Shown here: positions 33,895-45,853 of the stretch, piece after piece
Layout: each line of letters begins with the position of its first letter
How positions within the stretch are numbered: position 1 is the stretch's first letter
Assembly: GCA_003415625.1 (NCBI GenBank)
Contig: PYIU01000002.1
Coordinates: forward strand, 3,658,001 to 3,722,000
Reading direction: 5' to 3'
DNA: 64,000 nt
From: Aquanectria penicillioides
Taxonomy: Eukaryota > Ascomycota > Sordariomycetes > Hypocreales > Nectriaceae
Translations under genes and position numbers: made by a program
The notes under the pieces: model-generated
Told to the model about the DNA's origin: nothing
Databases searched by the model: none
What the model saw: only the letters and a program-made list of their open reading frames with translations

Positions 33895-36575
33895 AACGCG
33901 ATACAACGTGGCAGCAATGAATTCCTGTTATCCGACGTACATCTATCGGTGTTCTTTAGTGTATTAACAGATTAATCCCAATGGGCGATGGAGTTGGGAT
34001 CTTGCCATGCTGTTGGCTGTGATTGATGGCCAAGCTCTTGCTTTTTCCTGGGTTCAGCTGGCACGGTTGGGGAGGGGACAGATCAAGGGGAATTAAGAAC
34101 AGCAAGAAAACTACGAATTCGGCATCGGAAGGCGTTTATTGGCTTGAGAAGGGAATTTTTGTAGATATAGGTTCAAGAGTCTACGGACTGTGAACTCGCA
34201 AGAGGGGAGAGTTTGATGGAGGGAACGGAAGACATCCGACGGGAGTCGTGATGGATTTGGTCGAGATGCCGATGATGGAGGGACCAGCACTGACAGGATT
34301 GTTGGCATGCCCGTTCTCCGAAACGAGGCGATGCTTATGGGTTTCACAGTCCGATGATGACAATACTCGGAAGGATGTTCGTACAACAGAACGTGTAAGA
34401 AGAAAATGAAAGCCGAAAACGGGCGCTCGGTACCGGATTACTTGGGATGAACCACGAAAATACCAGATGATGCGTGACTACTCGGCCGGATCTTAGCATG
34501 CGATTGTAATCTCCATGATTCGCGTGGCCTAGCTTGCGGATGAATTGCTAATTACAAGAGATGAGGACGACAGCCAATCCAACAGATGTAAAATTGCTTC
34601 TTTTGTCGTCTCCCCTCAGCAAACTTTGCTTCTTCGGTGAGATCCAGGGGAGCTGAGCCAACCCTGGCTATGCCATGATCAACACAGGACTGGGGGGGTT
34701 GAGAGAGAGCAGTACATGACGTGGAAGTGGCTTCTTGATGATGGAACAAGGGGTTAAAGCGAAGCAACAAAAAGCGCGAGTTCTCATCAAATGGCCAAAC
34801 GGATAGGCCATGATTATTATGCAGGCCGCTGTCGCAATTACAGCCATGTTTGAAATGCAAGGGAGAAGGGGGGGGGGGGGGGGACGAAGAGCATCCATCC
34901 ATCCTCCTTGCCACAGTAAGCCCGAGTGCGCGCTGGACGAGACAGAGCTGAAGAGAGAGCAGAAGCCAAGCCAAAAGGGCCGGGATGCGACGCCAGGGCG
35001 GACGAGGCGTGCGATGGTGCCCATGCTGTGTAGACGCGGTTGCCGGGCCACTGGCGCATTGCGACAGCTGGTTAATTAGTGGGCGACGTCCTGTAAGTAT
35101 CCGTACGGATATACGAATACAGAGCGTGCCTGAGGGCGGGCGGCAGTGTCAGTGCCTTGTGGCGGAAAGCCCCTAAGACTGGATCATTGTCATGCACGCA
35201 CTGTCGCCTCATTATGTACAGTACCTTAGTACCTTGGCACCTAGGTACCTATCTTGACAAGGCGGAGTGCGTGTGCCCCCTCTAAGCACCTGCTAGGTAT
35301 TCTCACATTGCTCTCCGTGTTACTGGGGTAAGGAGGGCATGGGCCCTTACTTATGTCTTCATGCCCAGAGTCAAACAAGCGACTGGGCCCAAGTCTTCTG
35401 GAGGACGTTGGAAGGCTATGGGGCGAACTAGCGGCCGACCATTGTTAGCGGTACCAGGAAATGGGTAAGTAAAAAAAAAAAACGCCAGTGGGAGCAGTCG
35501 CAGCAACTGGAGATGGAGCTGGAGCTGGCTGGAGCTGGAGCTGGGAGGGGGGGGGGGGGGGGGTGGCTGCTTTGGGGCGCGTGCCAGGGGTCACTTCAAG
35601 TCCCTGAACCCCTGTAACCGGAAGACCGGGGCGTTCCCTGTGGGCCTGAAAATGGACCATGGGCGGCGTCCCGTCGTGACCTCAGTGTTTCCCCATAACA
35701 TTGTTGGTTGTTCCTCTTGTTCGTCCATCTTATCCTATCCCGTCTCTGTCTCCCATTTTCCGCCTCCCGCCTCCCGCATCCCACACGACGGCGCCATCAC
35801 TGCTGCCGTAGCTGCTCTTGCACAGAACAGATACAGTGCATGCACCGCCCGCCGTGCGTTGCCGTGCGTTGCCGTGTGTTGCTGCGAGTCGCTACGTGTC
35901 GTCTCTGTGCGTGTGCGTGTGTGAGTGCGTGTGCTTGTGTGAGCCTGTCCTGTCGCCGATGCTGATGCTGATGCCGATGCTGATGCTGTCACCATTGTTT
36001 TGTCTGGCCACTTTCTTTGTTTCCAAGTTGCCCCTCAAGCCTCTTCTACCAGTCAGCAGTGTCGCTCTCAGACGGCAGAACCTCCTTTTTGCGGCGCCTT
36101 TTCCTACAAAGACTTTCTCATCCTCATCCTCTTCCTCATCCTTGCTGCGACCCTCGTCCAACGTTTCTCCACCAACACCATAATTCCCACTTCGACTCTG
36201 CGCTCAACCCAGCCTCCATTCTCGAATCTCCGAATCTCGATTTTGTTTTTTCTTTTGGGCTTCACAAGATCCGCTAGCTTACTTTCAGCTGAGGACCCAG
36301 TGAAAACCACATAGCGGCCTCCCCCCCCGAAAAAAAAAGCCCACGTCAATTAACGCGCTACACCCAACCCACCCGATTCATCCACCTACCTGTCCATCCA
36401 TCCATCCATCTATCCTTCCAAGCCATCCGTTTACTCCCTTGAAAACAAACCCTGGGTGCGATTTAATTGTTTACTTTCCTCTCCGACCGCATGCTCGGAG
36501 CATAAATTTTTTTCTTTTCACTTCTTGCTTGCTTGCCGCGTTTCCCTCATCGGAGAACCCAGGCTGAGCTGCGCG
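33895..36575. other. Spacer with simple repeats, no supported gene
   Basis: G-runs lie near 34870-34883 and 35548-35563, with GGAGCT repeats just before the second. A cluster of TACCTTAG/ACCTAGGTACC motifs lies at 35221-35253. The last 700 bases are CT-rich and probably contain the SHE3 promoter and leader. Confidence 0.55.
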
Positions 36576-38102
36576 ATGCCACGGAACCGACTCCAGAAGA
36601 AAGATTTTGCCATCCATAAGGACGTTTCCATTAACGGTACGCAAAAACCCACCGCCGCTACCCACTAAGTTACAATCCCTACTGCCCACTGCCCACTGCC
36701 CAATGCTTCCCTACTGCAGACCTCAATCTGCACACTGCATTTCATGCATTTTTTGAATTGTTGCACCCAATCCTTGAAACAGCTCCCCACATTTCGCTAC
36801 GGGGCGACCGCACCCTCCGTCGCCCGCACTTTTCCATCTCCTTCTCCTCACGTCAGCCTTGCACTGGACCCGTTCTTCCACATGCACTCCTTGCTGTCCA
36901 GCAACAACATTCGCTAATGCCGAGCCTTCTCAACAGCCGCAGGCACGAACAGTACCGAGTTACATGGTTTCACTGAGAAGAGATTGACTCCCGCCTCCAA
37001 CGGCATAATCAACAGCATGAAAGGTCGTGCAGCCGCCTCCTTCAAGTCCGGCCTGGTAAGGTCCAGCACCATCCGAAGCGTCCCCAGTTTCGAGGGTTCC
37101 GAGTCGAGTCCCGATAGCAAACACAGCGCCTTCTCGAGCAGCGTCAACAGCAACACGAGTGGCATGTCCGTTGTCGACGGCAGCCAACACAGCAGATCCC
37201 CGCCGACCGTGAGACTAAAACAAGAGCTAGCCCCTGAGACTCCCAGTCGGTGGAACGCAACCCCCGCCAGAGTCGTCGAATCGACCCCGGAACCAGATTC
37301 CTCCATGATGTCGGAGAGTGCGGAAGGCACGGATCCCCAATGGGACTCAACAATTGGCAAGGCGGGACTGGGAAAGACTGGCCGTGTGATCAACAAGCTT
37401 GTGAGCGACAATGAGGCCCTGAAACGAGACATTCAAATCGAGCGGTTGCGCGCAGAGGAATCGAAGCAGGCAGCAAAGCTCATCGAGGACAAGATGGAGC
37501 GTATGGTTAGCGACTACGAAAGCCGGCTACTAGAAGCCAATGTGACCAAGACCTTGTTAGCTAGGAAGGAGCGCCAGGTCGAGACATTGTCAGCTAATGT
37601 CGAATTGGAGAAGAAGAAGACTTTGGATGCCCAGACCCGCGAAAGGAGTTGGAGAGATGAGATGGAAAAGACACGGACCGAGTCTAAAGGCCAAGTCGAC
37701 GAGGCAACGAGCTATGCGCAGTTGATGGAGGGCCGCTACAACGCCATCTCCTCGCATTGGTCAGACCAAGGAGAAGAGGTCAAGCGCGCAACGTCAAAGC
37801 TCAAGTCAGAGATTGACCAGCTGGTCGAGGAGCGACGAAAAGACGACGACAAGATTCTGACTTTGAGAGACCTCTGTGATCAGCAGGACAACAACATCAA
37901 ACAGCTGAATCACGAAAAGGACGAAATTGCGCGCATGTTTGAGGAGTACAAGAAGACTCAAGAGGAAAGCCTGAAGAACATCAAAGCTGAGGCAAAGAGG
38001 AGGGAAGACGAGCAAGAACAGCTCCTGGAAGAAGCTAGGGAGACCCTCGACAAGTTGAAGTGGGCCTTGAATGTCAAGGAAAACGTCAAGGGTGCGCAAT
38101 AA
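36576..38102 (+). CDS. SHE3-like mRNA transport adaptor, coiled-coil protein, 408 aa
   Basis: Exons are 36576-36636 and 36937-38102, with a 300-base intron that has a GCTAAT branch point and CAG acceptor. Residues 1-135 are Ser-rich and disordered-looking (MPRNRLQKKDFAIHKD at the start). The segment GLGKTGRVINKLVSDNEALKRD (about 143-163) is the characteristic start of the SHE3 (SWI5-dependent HO expression protein 3) domain. A nearly continuous coiled coil runs to the C-terminus, rich in Lys/Glu heptads. In yeast She3 couples mRNA-bound She2 to the myosin Myo4. Filamentous relatives are poorly studied, so mRNA or cargo transport is inferred from family. Confidence 0.8.
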
Positions 38103-39831
38103 TCGTTTCGCCTCGAGAGCTTACATGTTGCCGACGTCCCAACCCCGGATTTCGTGTTCTGGATCCCTCCCCCTCTGCGACTTGACAGCCGCTCTGCTTC
38201 TCATGCGTGGTCTCGTTCCTCCCTCTCCAAAACTTCAACATTAGAGCGCTTCACCTCCCGCTCGTCCTCCCAACAACGCTGTACATGGATGCCGCTGCAT
38301 CTTGTTGGAAACGTCACTTTATACGACCACTGCCAGCACCTTGATACCACTCCTTGTCGCTACTTGATTTTATACGCCTCTGTCTGATAGATGGGCTGGT
38401 CATTTCCCTGGGTTGGATACGATTGTTTATTATTTTTATTCTTTGTTGTCTCCGACCACATGGTCAAAAGGATGGCAGATATACTTGGAGGGCGCTACCG
38501 GCGTTGTGTGTGTCCATTTGCTGTTTTTGTTTTCTGGCACGGAAGAAGGGTTTCTGCCGATTTTGCACAAGGGTGCCGTGAGTGATATTACTTGGAGGAA
38601 AAGACCACGTCAAGGAAAGAAAAGGTCCAAGGAAAGATACAACTATTAGAGATTGATGTGATGATCAAACATGTATAAATTTCTGGTTTACTTTCGCAAC
38701 GAAGCCTGGGGGAAGATGGGATACCCCAGCTATTTATGAATACAATGTTTGATTGCTTTTATTTCATCAAATTATCGGGCTCAAAACGCTCGTGCGCCCC
38801 GTGACTTGAGCTGCCGTGTTCAACCTACTCATCGATCTTCGCAGTTACTACCATGAATCACTACGTACAGCATCACTAGGTAGCTATATATACATCTCTT
38901 CAATACCCGATGCTAAGCCGCTCGTGATCCAACAATTGTAATTGCATCTTCCCTGGTTTGCTTCGTAACTGTGAGGCATACCCCTTTGCTATTTCTTGGG
39001 CGCGGGAAGCTGCATCCTGCAAGCGCCCTCGTGCTTGCCCGCTGACCAGCCCATCGCCTGGCAAACAGCTGGCAGAAAGAAAGCCCTGCAGCATCTCAAT
39101 GCGGCCCCGGCAGACTCGGTACTTGTTCTTCTTCTTAAACTTCTTGTCTTCTACAGAGCTGGTTTAAAACCTCGTCCTGGCGCCAAAATCATTCCCCTTC
39201 GGACCCCTACCAACCCGGTCATTCTTCTCGGCTAGGTTTTGTTCACATTGCCGCAAACTTGGACGGAAATATCTTATCGTTACATGGGCAGCACAATCGA
39301 TCAGGTCCCGAAGACCCCCACGGCTACCCCAACAGGAGTCCTTTCAGTGCGAGCTGCTCTGGGCGGATCGTGAGCCAACCATCCAGTTGACAAACTTGCT
39401 CCCTCAACATCTCCTCATCGCTCACCTTTCTCACCCCCAACGTCTTCCTCACCAGTATCTTAACGTTTGGGATACCTTGGGGGCCCAGATATCAAGTACG
39501 AGCCACCGGAACCAGATTCGTATTCTTGAAGCTAAGGGATACCTGGCTACCTCCACCGGGACCCGAGACACTGTATCAGATTCTGTATCCTGGATAGTTT
39601 ATGCACAGGCGAGTAGTATGGCTTTTGGATAGTATCACTATTCCCGTCCTAATATTTTCTAGTTTGAAATTTGCTGCTTTCCCTTGTTCTCCTATTCCAA
39701 GAACCTATTCCCGACACCGAAATCGAAAACATTTTCACAATTTTAAGACAGATTTCGCTGAGCATTGTCACGGTGAAGAAGACAGTATACGTCTCCGATA
39801 TTTGACAGTTGAGCCAACCAAGCCCTACAAA
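38103..39831. other. Spacer without a supported gene
   Basis: It contains the 3' flank of the SHE3-like gene and the leader of the next gene. Short open frames do not show coding features. A CTAGGTAG motif occurs near 38876. Confidence 0.55.
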
Positions 39832-42800
39832 ATGGACGATTTTGTCGAATTTTATGTAACTTCCAACCCTCCCCTTCTGCCAAGTGGTGTTGCGTCGGCC
39901 ATTGCCCATGTACGAGAGGCATTTGCTCTGGTAAGGACTTGATCAACTTTCCCCACATCAATCCCTTTCCTGACGATATACAGGAGCAGGTTTTAGAGAT
40001 TTTGTATGAGCCGGAAGTGCCTTGGTTCAAGATCATCACACCAAAGGAGCATCACGATGCTGTCTCTACGAATATCCAATTGTACCTGGAAGAGCTTCTT
40101 GAAGCAGAGACTGGATTATTGGATGGACCTGAATCTGATGATTCCATTGTTGACGAAGAAGATTGTGGCCCTCATCCGGATGTTGATGTTTTGGTCAATG
40201 AACCTCAAGTCATCCCTTGGCCGTTGTATCAGGACAATAAGTACCCAGACAGTAACAAGTATGACGAATATCGATTCCCGGAAACAATCAAACCCCTACC
40301 GTTCAAGACTGTATGGAGAGGATTAGAGGTGTCCGAAACCCTGACAGTCACCGAACTTCTTTCGGGATACGACTTTCTTTGGGCACAGCAGTCCTCAAAC
40401 CTGGGGCTACAAAATATTGGATGCCGAACGAATTGTCAGCTAACCCATAATATGAGAGGGGACTTGGTGTATATAGGTAGCGCCAAGAGTGTGGAATGTC
40501 TAAATGCCTCAGTAAAGAAGCTCGACACGCTTGTCTCTGTTCATGTAGGTGCACTGTATCGGATTTCGTCGATAACTACTAAATCGATTGTCGCACAGGG
40601 TCTCAAAGCACAGGATTCGGCACATCTCATCTTCATTGAAGGATCTGGGCCCCTAAGACTATCTTTCAGATGGTTAACACATCTAGGCCTTGACAAGTTG
40701 ACATATGCTAATGAAAAAATTCAAGGATTTGAAGCGCAATATCAGCCCCTAACACGTGCCTCAACTTTGCGGGTTGGTTTTCTGGATAATCAAGGACGCT
40801 CCTCACCAGACAAAACCATTTACCCACGAAGATCAACCGATCAAGTTAATTTTCGTCCTTCATTTGAGCCCTTTTATCCATTTCATTACCCGACCAAATG
40901 CCCCGGTGTTGTCCCCGTTTCAGAAACAGAATACTCGCCGCTGGCCGATCCGTTACAAAAAAGTGATGGGCAACCATCAAACCCACATCAATCCTGCAGT
41001 ATAGTTTCGGAAGAGAGCGCTAAAAAATACCAGCCCTTAGCGAAACCAAGCGGTTGTTTGGATCTCAGGGTCGATGACTCCCCTGTTTCAAGTTCTGTGA
41101 AAAGCCCGTCTCCAAGGAAGGGTGCCCGTTCGAGCGGAGTGCCAGGATCTGACATTTTCAACACTCAGGACACACCTCCCGGCTTTAAATTGAACCCAAC
41201 GGCTAGTATATGGAAAGATATGGATACTTTGCAGTCCTCGATGTCTGCTGCCGATATAGTCACCGCCTGGATGGCTGGAGTCGAAGCTGCTGGAGCGCCT
41301 GGCCACTTGGACTTGCTGTCTTCAATTCACACGGGCGAAGAAACCACAACACTTGAAGATGTTCCTAAAACTACCAATTCAAAGCATTCGATTGGAGGTG
41401 CTTATTTAGTGGATTTGGAACCCGACGGTAAGCACCCAACCTCCAATCTTTGGAGCGACAAGGTTCGAGTGCACAACAGCCAATTCCATGTGTCTGATGA
41501 TCTCATTCAGATCGATGACACGGGCTGTCCATTAATGTCCAAGAATACCTCGAAATCAATCTCGCAAGGATGCCTTTTGGACTCGGGGTCTCCGCCGAAG
41601 CTCCTGTATCGCATGTTTGCTCCTATGAGCCCTGAACCCCAAGGTGCAGGCCAGCCTATTCTTCAAACTACATCTTCAAGGGAACATCGCAGAATTCGGG
41701 AAGATGATTTGATGGACTTATTAGAGGCACCTATTCAAACACCAGCTTTGATGGATATGAGATCACCAGACAACTTGGATCTTGCATCGCCGAACGCTCC
41801 TTGTAGCACAAAAGGAGGGAGTGTAGAGAAACTGGAAGACTCCACGGCTATTCTCTTCGGAAAATGCGAAAACAATCCGAAAGAACTATTTTCCACCATG
41901 GGGCAAAGTTCAGGGGCAAAAGATAGCTGGGCAAAGATCGCATCTCGTCCAAGGGCGTCAACAGTAGAAGGGCGCACATTTGTTGCCAGCATACCTGTCA
42001 CGACGCATCCTGGTCTCCCGATGACACCGAAACACAAGCATGGGCGACAAGGAGCTGCAGCGCAACTGGCCGCAGCGGATGACAGCGTTCAATTTGGCCA
42101 AGAAACACGGTTGCTGCTACAGATCCAAGAGGTATACTCACCATCATAGCACCCTCCTAGTTACCTGCCGTCTAACGAGTCCTAGGAACATCTTTCGGGT
42201 CACAACAAAAACCCACCCGCACGAAAATCTCAAACTTCGTCAAACCCTCACCACCATGCCTCGCCAGGCAAAAGGGAAATGAAACATCCTCTAACAAATC
42301 AAAGAGCTTCGCCTAAAATCTCCGAAGTCAAAAATAGATATATTCCCGGAATGGAAGCACAGCCTGCAAGGAGCTTGACTGACGCCATGAATATCACTGA
42401 AGTAATTCGCGACGCGGCAGTTCAATCAAATGATCTATTCAAGATTCTGCAAGTCACCCCCGGTATAATCAGAGTGGAAGTAAGGCTAGGCCGTCTCTGC
42501 ATCAAAAACATTGAACCGTCGTTGGTCAACATGAGCGAAGGTCCGTCATGGCGAGCTCAGAAGGTGATGGGGGCATTTGATTGCAGAGATGATAACATTG
42601 GGTTTCATACAGTACTGACAACCAATGGTGCCGAAGCGGAACAACTTCCATTGATGACTCGTTCCAAGGGACGACCTTGGACCATCTATGAAAAAGAAGT
42701 CTACTACGACTTTGTTTGCAGATCAAAGAGCGGCACCGATTATGCTGTTGTAGAGGTCAACGCGAAGACCTTTGAACACACGTGCCGATACCAATACCAG

Positions 42801-43477
42801 CACCTGCCAGGTCTGTATATTCATTGCACCAATCGTGCTTGGGATATTCAGTTATCGGTAATGCGGGCCGATTGTGACGTCCCCCAGGATCTTTCGAGGT
42901 TCGCTGAGGCCTTGGTAAGGTCTCTTGGTATCTCGTCAGTTTTTTACCCTAAATGCATCTTGCCAGCTATGTCTAACTTGACCACAGAACCGACGATGGC
43001 GGCCAGGTCAGGATTGTGGCCGAGCAATCAAACGAGTCCGCCTGGTACATCCACAATACTCAAATTAGGCACATTGCCAAATATCGAGGGAATGTTAAAA
43101 GTCGCGTCTATCTCGCTATCACGTTGACTAAACAAGTTCGGAAAATGAAAGGGCCTGGTTGGCAAGGTTGCACAACCGTGGCTTCTACTCCTACAGAAGG
43201 TCCTCTCACCCAATGGTTCGAGGCTTCCATTATATCCGCTTCCGGAGAGCGACTGCTTGAAGAAAATACCAAGCTGGAATTTGGGGACAGAACCACCTGG
43301 ACTTCAGAACAGTTTGTACATGACGTAGCCGTGGGAACCATTTGTGAGGCAGCTTTGCTGATGGTGACCCAGATGGATGACATAGGGCGCACAAATGACA
43401 ACGGGGATGGCCCTCTGGTTGGCGGAAGGACTCGTGGCGGTCTCAAGCACCCGAAGCATGGCTACATGTTTTGGTGA
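39832..43477 (+). CDS. Large fungal protein of unknown function with KH-like N-terminal region, 1143 aa
   Basis: Exons are 39832-39930, 39984-40544, 40599-42131, 42186-42934 and 42988-43477 (1144 codons). All introns are 53-54 bases with CTAAC/CTAAA-like branch points. The start is MDDFVEFYVTSNP. Residues 130-250 read like a KH or KH-like fold (LTVTELLSGYDFLWAQQ, then a GxRTNC stretch and an alternating strand-helix ending ASVKKLDTLVSVH). The next block contains LRLSFRWLTHLGLDKLTYAN. A long low-complexity middle (about 320-750) follows. A second folded C-terminal part (about 800-1120) has W-rich and acidic motifs such as LTQWFEASI and EQFVHDVAVGTICEAALLMV. I recall similar architecture under a DUF label in filamentous fungi but cannot verify it. 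RNA binding is only a guess. The last intron was chosen by phase (donor GTCAGT at 42935). Confidence 0.75.
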
Positions 43478-43924
43478 GCTGGTAGATTGGCGGGCCGCCG
43501 TGCATAGATATACGGGACCAACAATGGTGGGCAACCCAGCGTTCCTAGCATCTTATACCCAGGGGGGCTGTCATTATACCTATGACAGGGTGAAGAGATT
43601 TGGGTAGCACTTTGCAAAGCAGTCCTCGGGGTCTGCAGTCGCGGTTAGTGTGTACTAGTATGTAGATGGGTGAAATGGGTAAATGCAAGAGTCTTAATCC
43701 GGCCAACTGGCGGAACTGAGTAATTTTCATGTGAATCGAATGACATTTCTTGTCTCATCACCCACCCATGCGTTGCTATGCAGAATACCAAAAGAATGAG
43801 GGGGATGCTGAGGGTGGTGTTTATGATTAGGGGATGCTGGCCCCATCCATCTCATTCGATATCAGAGTTGCGACTCATCTCGGGTTTGTGATCTGAACTT
43901 CGAACATACAGGAAGCTGACGGAC
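43478..43924. other. Short intergenic spacer
   Basis: 3' flank of the unknown gene and 5' flank of the HSD gene, which run in the same direction. Nothing else is supported. Confidence 0.6.
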
Positions 43925-45503
43925 ATGCACGACATAATTACCGGATTACTCTTCGGCCTTTTGGCAGTTGCCGTTATCCATGTCTTCTGGCTCAATCAGG
44001 CAATGCGGCACACTCCGGCCGCGGCCCGCCGGCATCTCGCCGCGGTGACGACGGAGCGAGACGAACTTTTAGCAACGTACAAGCGAATGAAGAAGCACGG
44101 CATTAATTGGGGAGCAAATAGGCCGGTGAGGAAAGAAAGAAGATATATCGTTGTCGGTGGTTCAGGCATGTTCTGTCCTGTCCTGTCATGTCTTGTCTCG
44201 TTTGTCTGCCTTCTGCCATCGTCACATTCCAGACACATCACCGCTGCCAGCTTACACGAAGGTCCTCTGACCTCTCTGCACAGGCACCGTCGGTGGGCAC
44301 ATCGTGTCCCAGCTCCTCGCCGGAGGCGCACCCCCAAAAGCAGTTCGCGTCGTCGATTTGAACCCGCCAGCTCGCAACCAGTCGGTAGGCTTCGTCTCCG
44401 CCGACGTCACAGTCCAGGACGCCGTCGAAGCAGCCTTCAACGCGCCGTGGCCGGCCGCCGTGGCAGCGCTGCCTCTCACCATCTTCCACACCGCGGCTGT
44501 CATCCGCCCGGCCGAGCGCTCCCCACGGCTGTACTACCGGTGCCAGCGCGCCAACGTTGCTGGCACGGCGCATGTCGTCGCCGCCTCCCGCGCTGCGGGC
44601 GCTGGAGTTCTCGTCACCACCTCCAGCTCCACTGTTGCCGCCCGGCCCGTCCCGTGGTTTCCCGGCTTCGCCTCCGAGCTTCCGACACGCGACGGCCCGC
44701 CTGGCTTCGTCCAGGTCTTGGACGAGGCCGACTATAAGCAGCCGCTGCGCCCGCACGCGGCGTACATTACCAACTACGCCCGGTCCAAAGCCGAAGCTGA
44801 GCGGCTCGTGTGTGGCGCTGATGACCCGGCTAGCATGCGCACCGGGGCCGTTAGGCCAGGGAACGGCATCTATGGAGCGCTCGAAGACCTCATCCTCGGC
44901 CGGCTGTTGAACTTGGGCTCGGTACCAACATTTACAGCTCCCTGGGTGCAGAACTGGGTCAACGCAGGCAACGTTGCTCTCGCGCACCTGTGGTTCGAGG
45001 ACGCGCTGCTAGGCCCGCACGTCGATGCCGTAGCGGGCCGTCCCTTTGTGGTAACGGACGCCGGCCCGCCACTTCGGTTCGAAGACGTCTACACCATCCT
45101 CCGGACGCTCAGCGTCACTCGATTCGCCGTCTGGTACCCGCCGCCGGTTCTGATGCTGCTCGCGGCATATGCGGTCGAGGCCTACGCAGTGCTGCTGGCT
45201 CGCTTCTCTTGGCTGCAGTGGCTGCTCCCAGAGCCCAGAGGTGGCATCGACCTGCTCCAACCAGGAACATTCTCCTCGTCGGTGAGTTACATCGTGGACG
45301 ACTCGCTAGCAAGGAACCCGCCTAGTCAGGGGGGTATCGGATATAAGACGGCTTGTACGTCAGTTGAGGGCATGTGTGCCCAACTCGTTGCGTGGAATGA
45401 GTGGGCCGTCAAGACAGGCAGGGTTGACAAAAAGCCGGTAGACAAGACGAAGAACAACCGAAATAAAAGAAAGTCATCAGACGAGAAAGAAAATCAAATA
45501 TGA
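43925..45503 (+). CDS. 3-beta-hydroxysteroid dehydrogenase/isomerase-family (ERG26-like) enzyme, 486 aa
   Basis: Exons are 43925-44165 and 44284-45503 (487 codons). The intron appears to be GC-AG: the exon ends TCAG before GCATGT. An N-terminal membrane anchor (about residues 5-24, ITGLLFGLLAVAVIHVFWL) is followed by the NAD-binding VVGGSGTVGG (about 75-84). HTAAVIRP follows, then the catalytic NYARSK near residue 245. GNGIYG and a second hydrophobic stretch near 360-390 (PPPVLMLLAAYAVEAY) come next. The tail is Lys-rich. The order matches the 3-beta-HSD family that includes sterol C-4 decarboxylase ERG26 and orphan fungal relatives. Two hydrophobic segments suggest the ER membrane. The true substrate is uncertain; no other sterol genes are near. 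Confidence 0.82.
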
Positions 45504-45853
45504 TGGAATTTAAGCATGATTGAGGGTCAATAGCATGAACCACGCAGGGGAAGAGGGCAGATGACGTGGGTATCCATACTTGTTTTTAAACAAACCTTCC
45601 TCCATGGGTCCGGGCTGACATCTTGGAAACAAATCTATCGTCCGTTGACTGCCTGAAGGCACATTTTCTTTCCCTGAATACCTAGCTCTCCCCTAAAATA
45701 GCCTCGCTGTACCCATCATGCTGCGGCGATTTTCAAAAGATTAGTGAGCCTCCCCCACACCCGAAATTGCACCTTTTCTAGCCCAAAAGCCAAACCAACC
45801 ACGGTCATGCCGTTGATCTCCTTCTTTTCTTTACTGCCTATCCATTTTTTTTT
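45504..45853. other. Convergent 3' spacer between HSD and zinc-cluster genes
   Basis: 350 bases with no supported gene. Confidence 0.6.
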
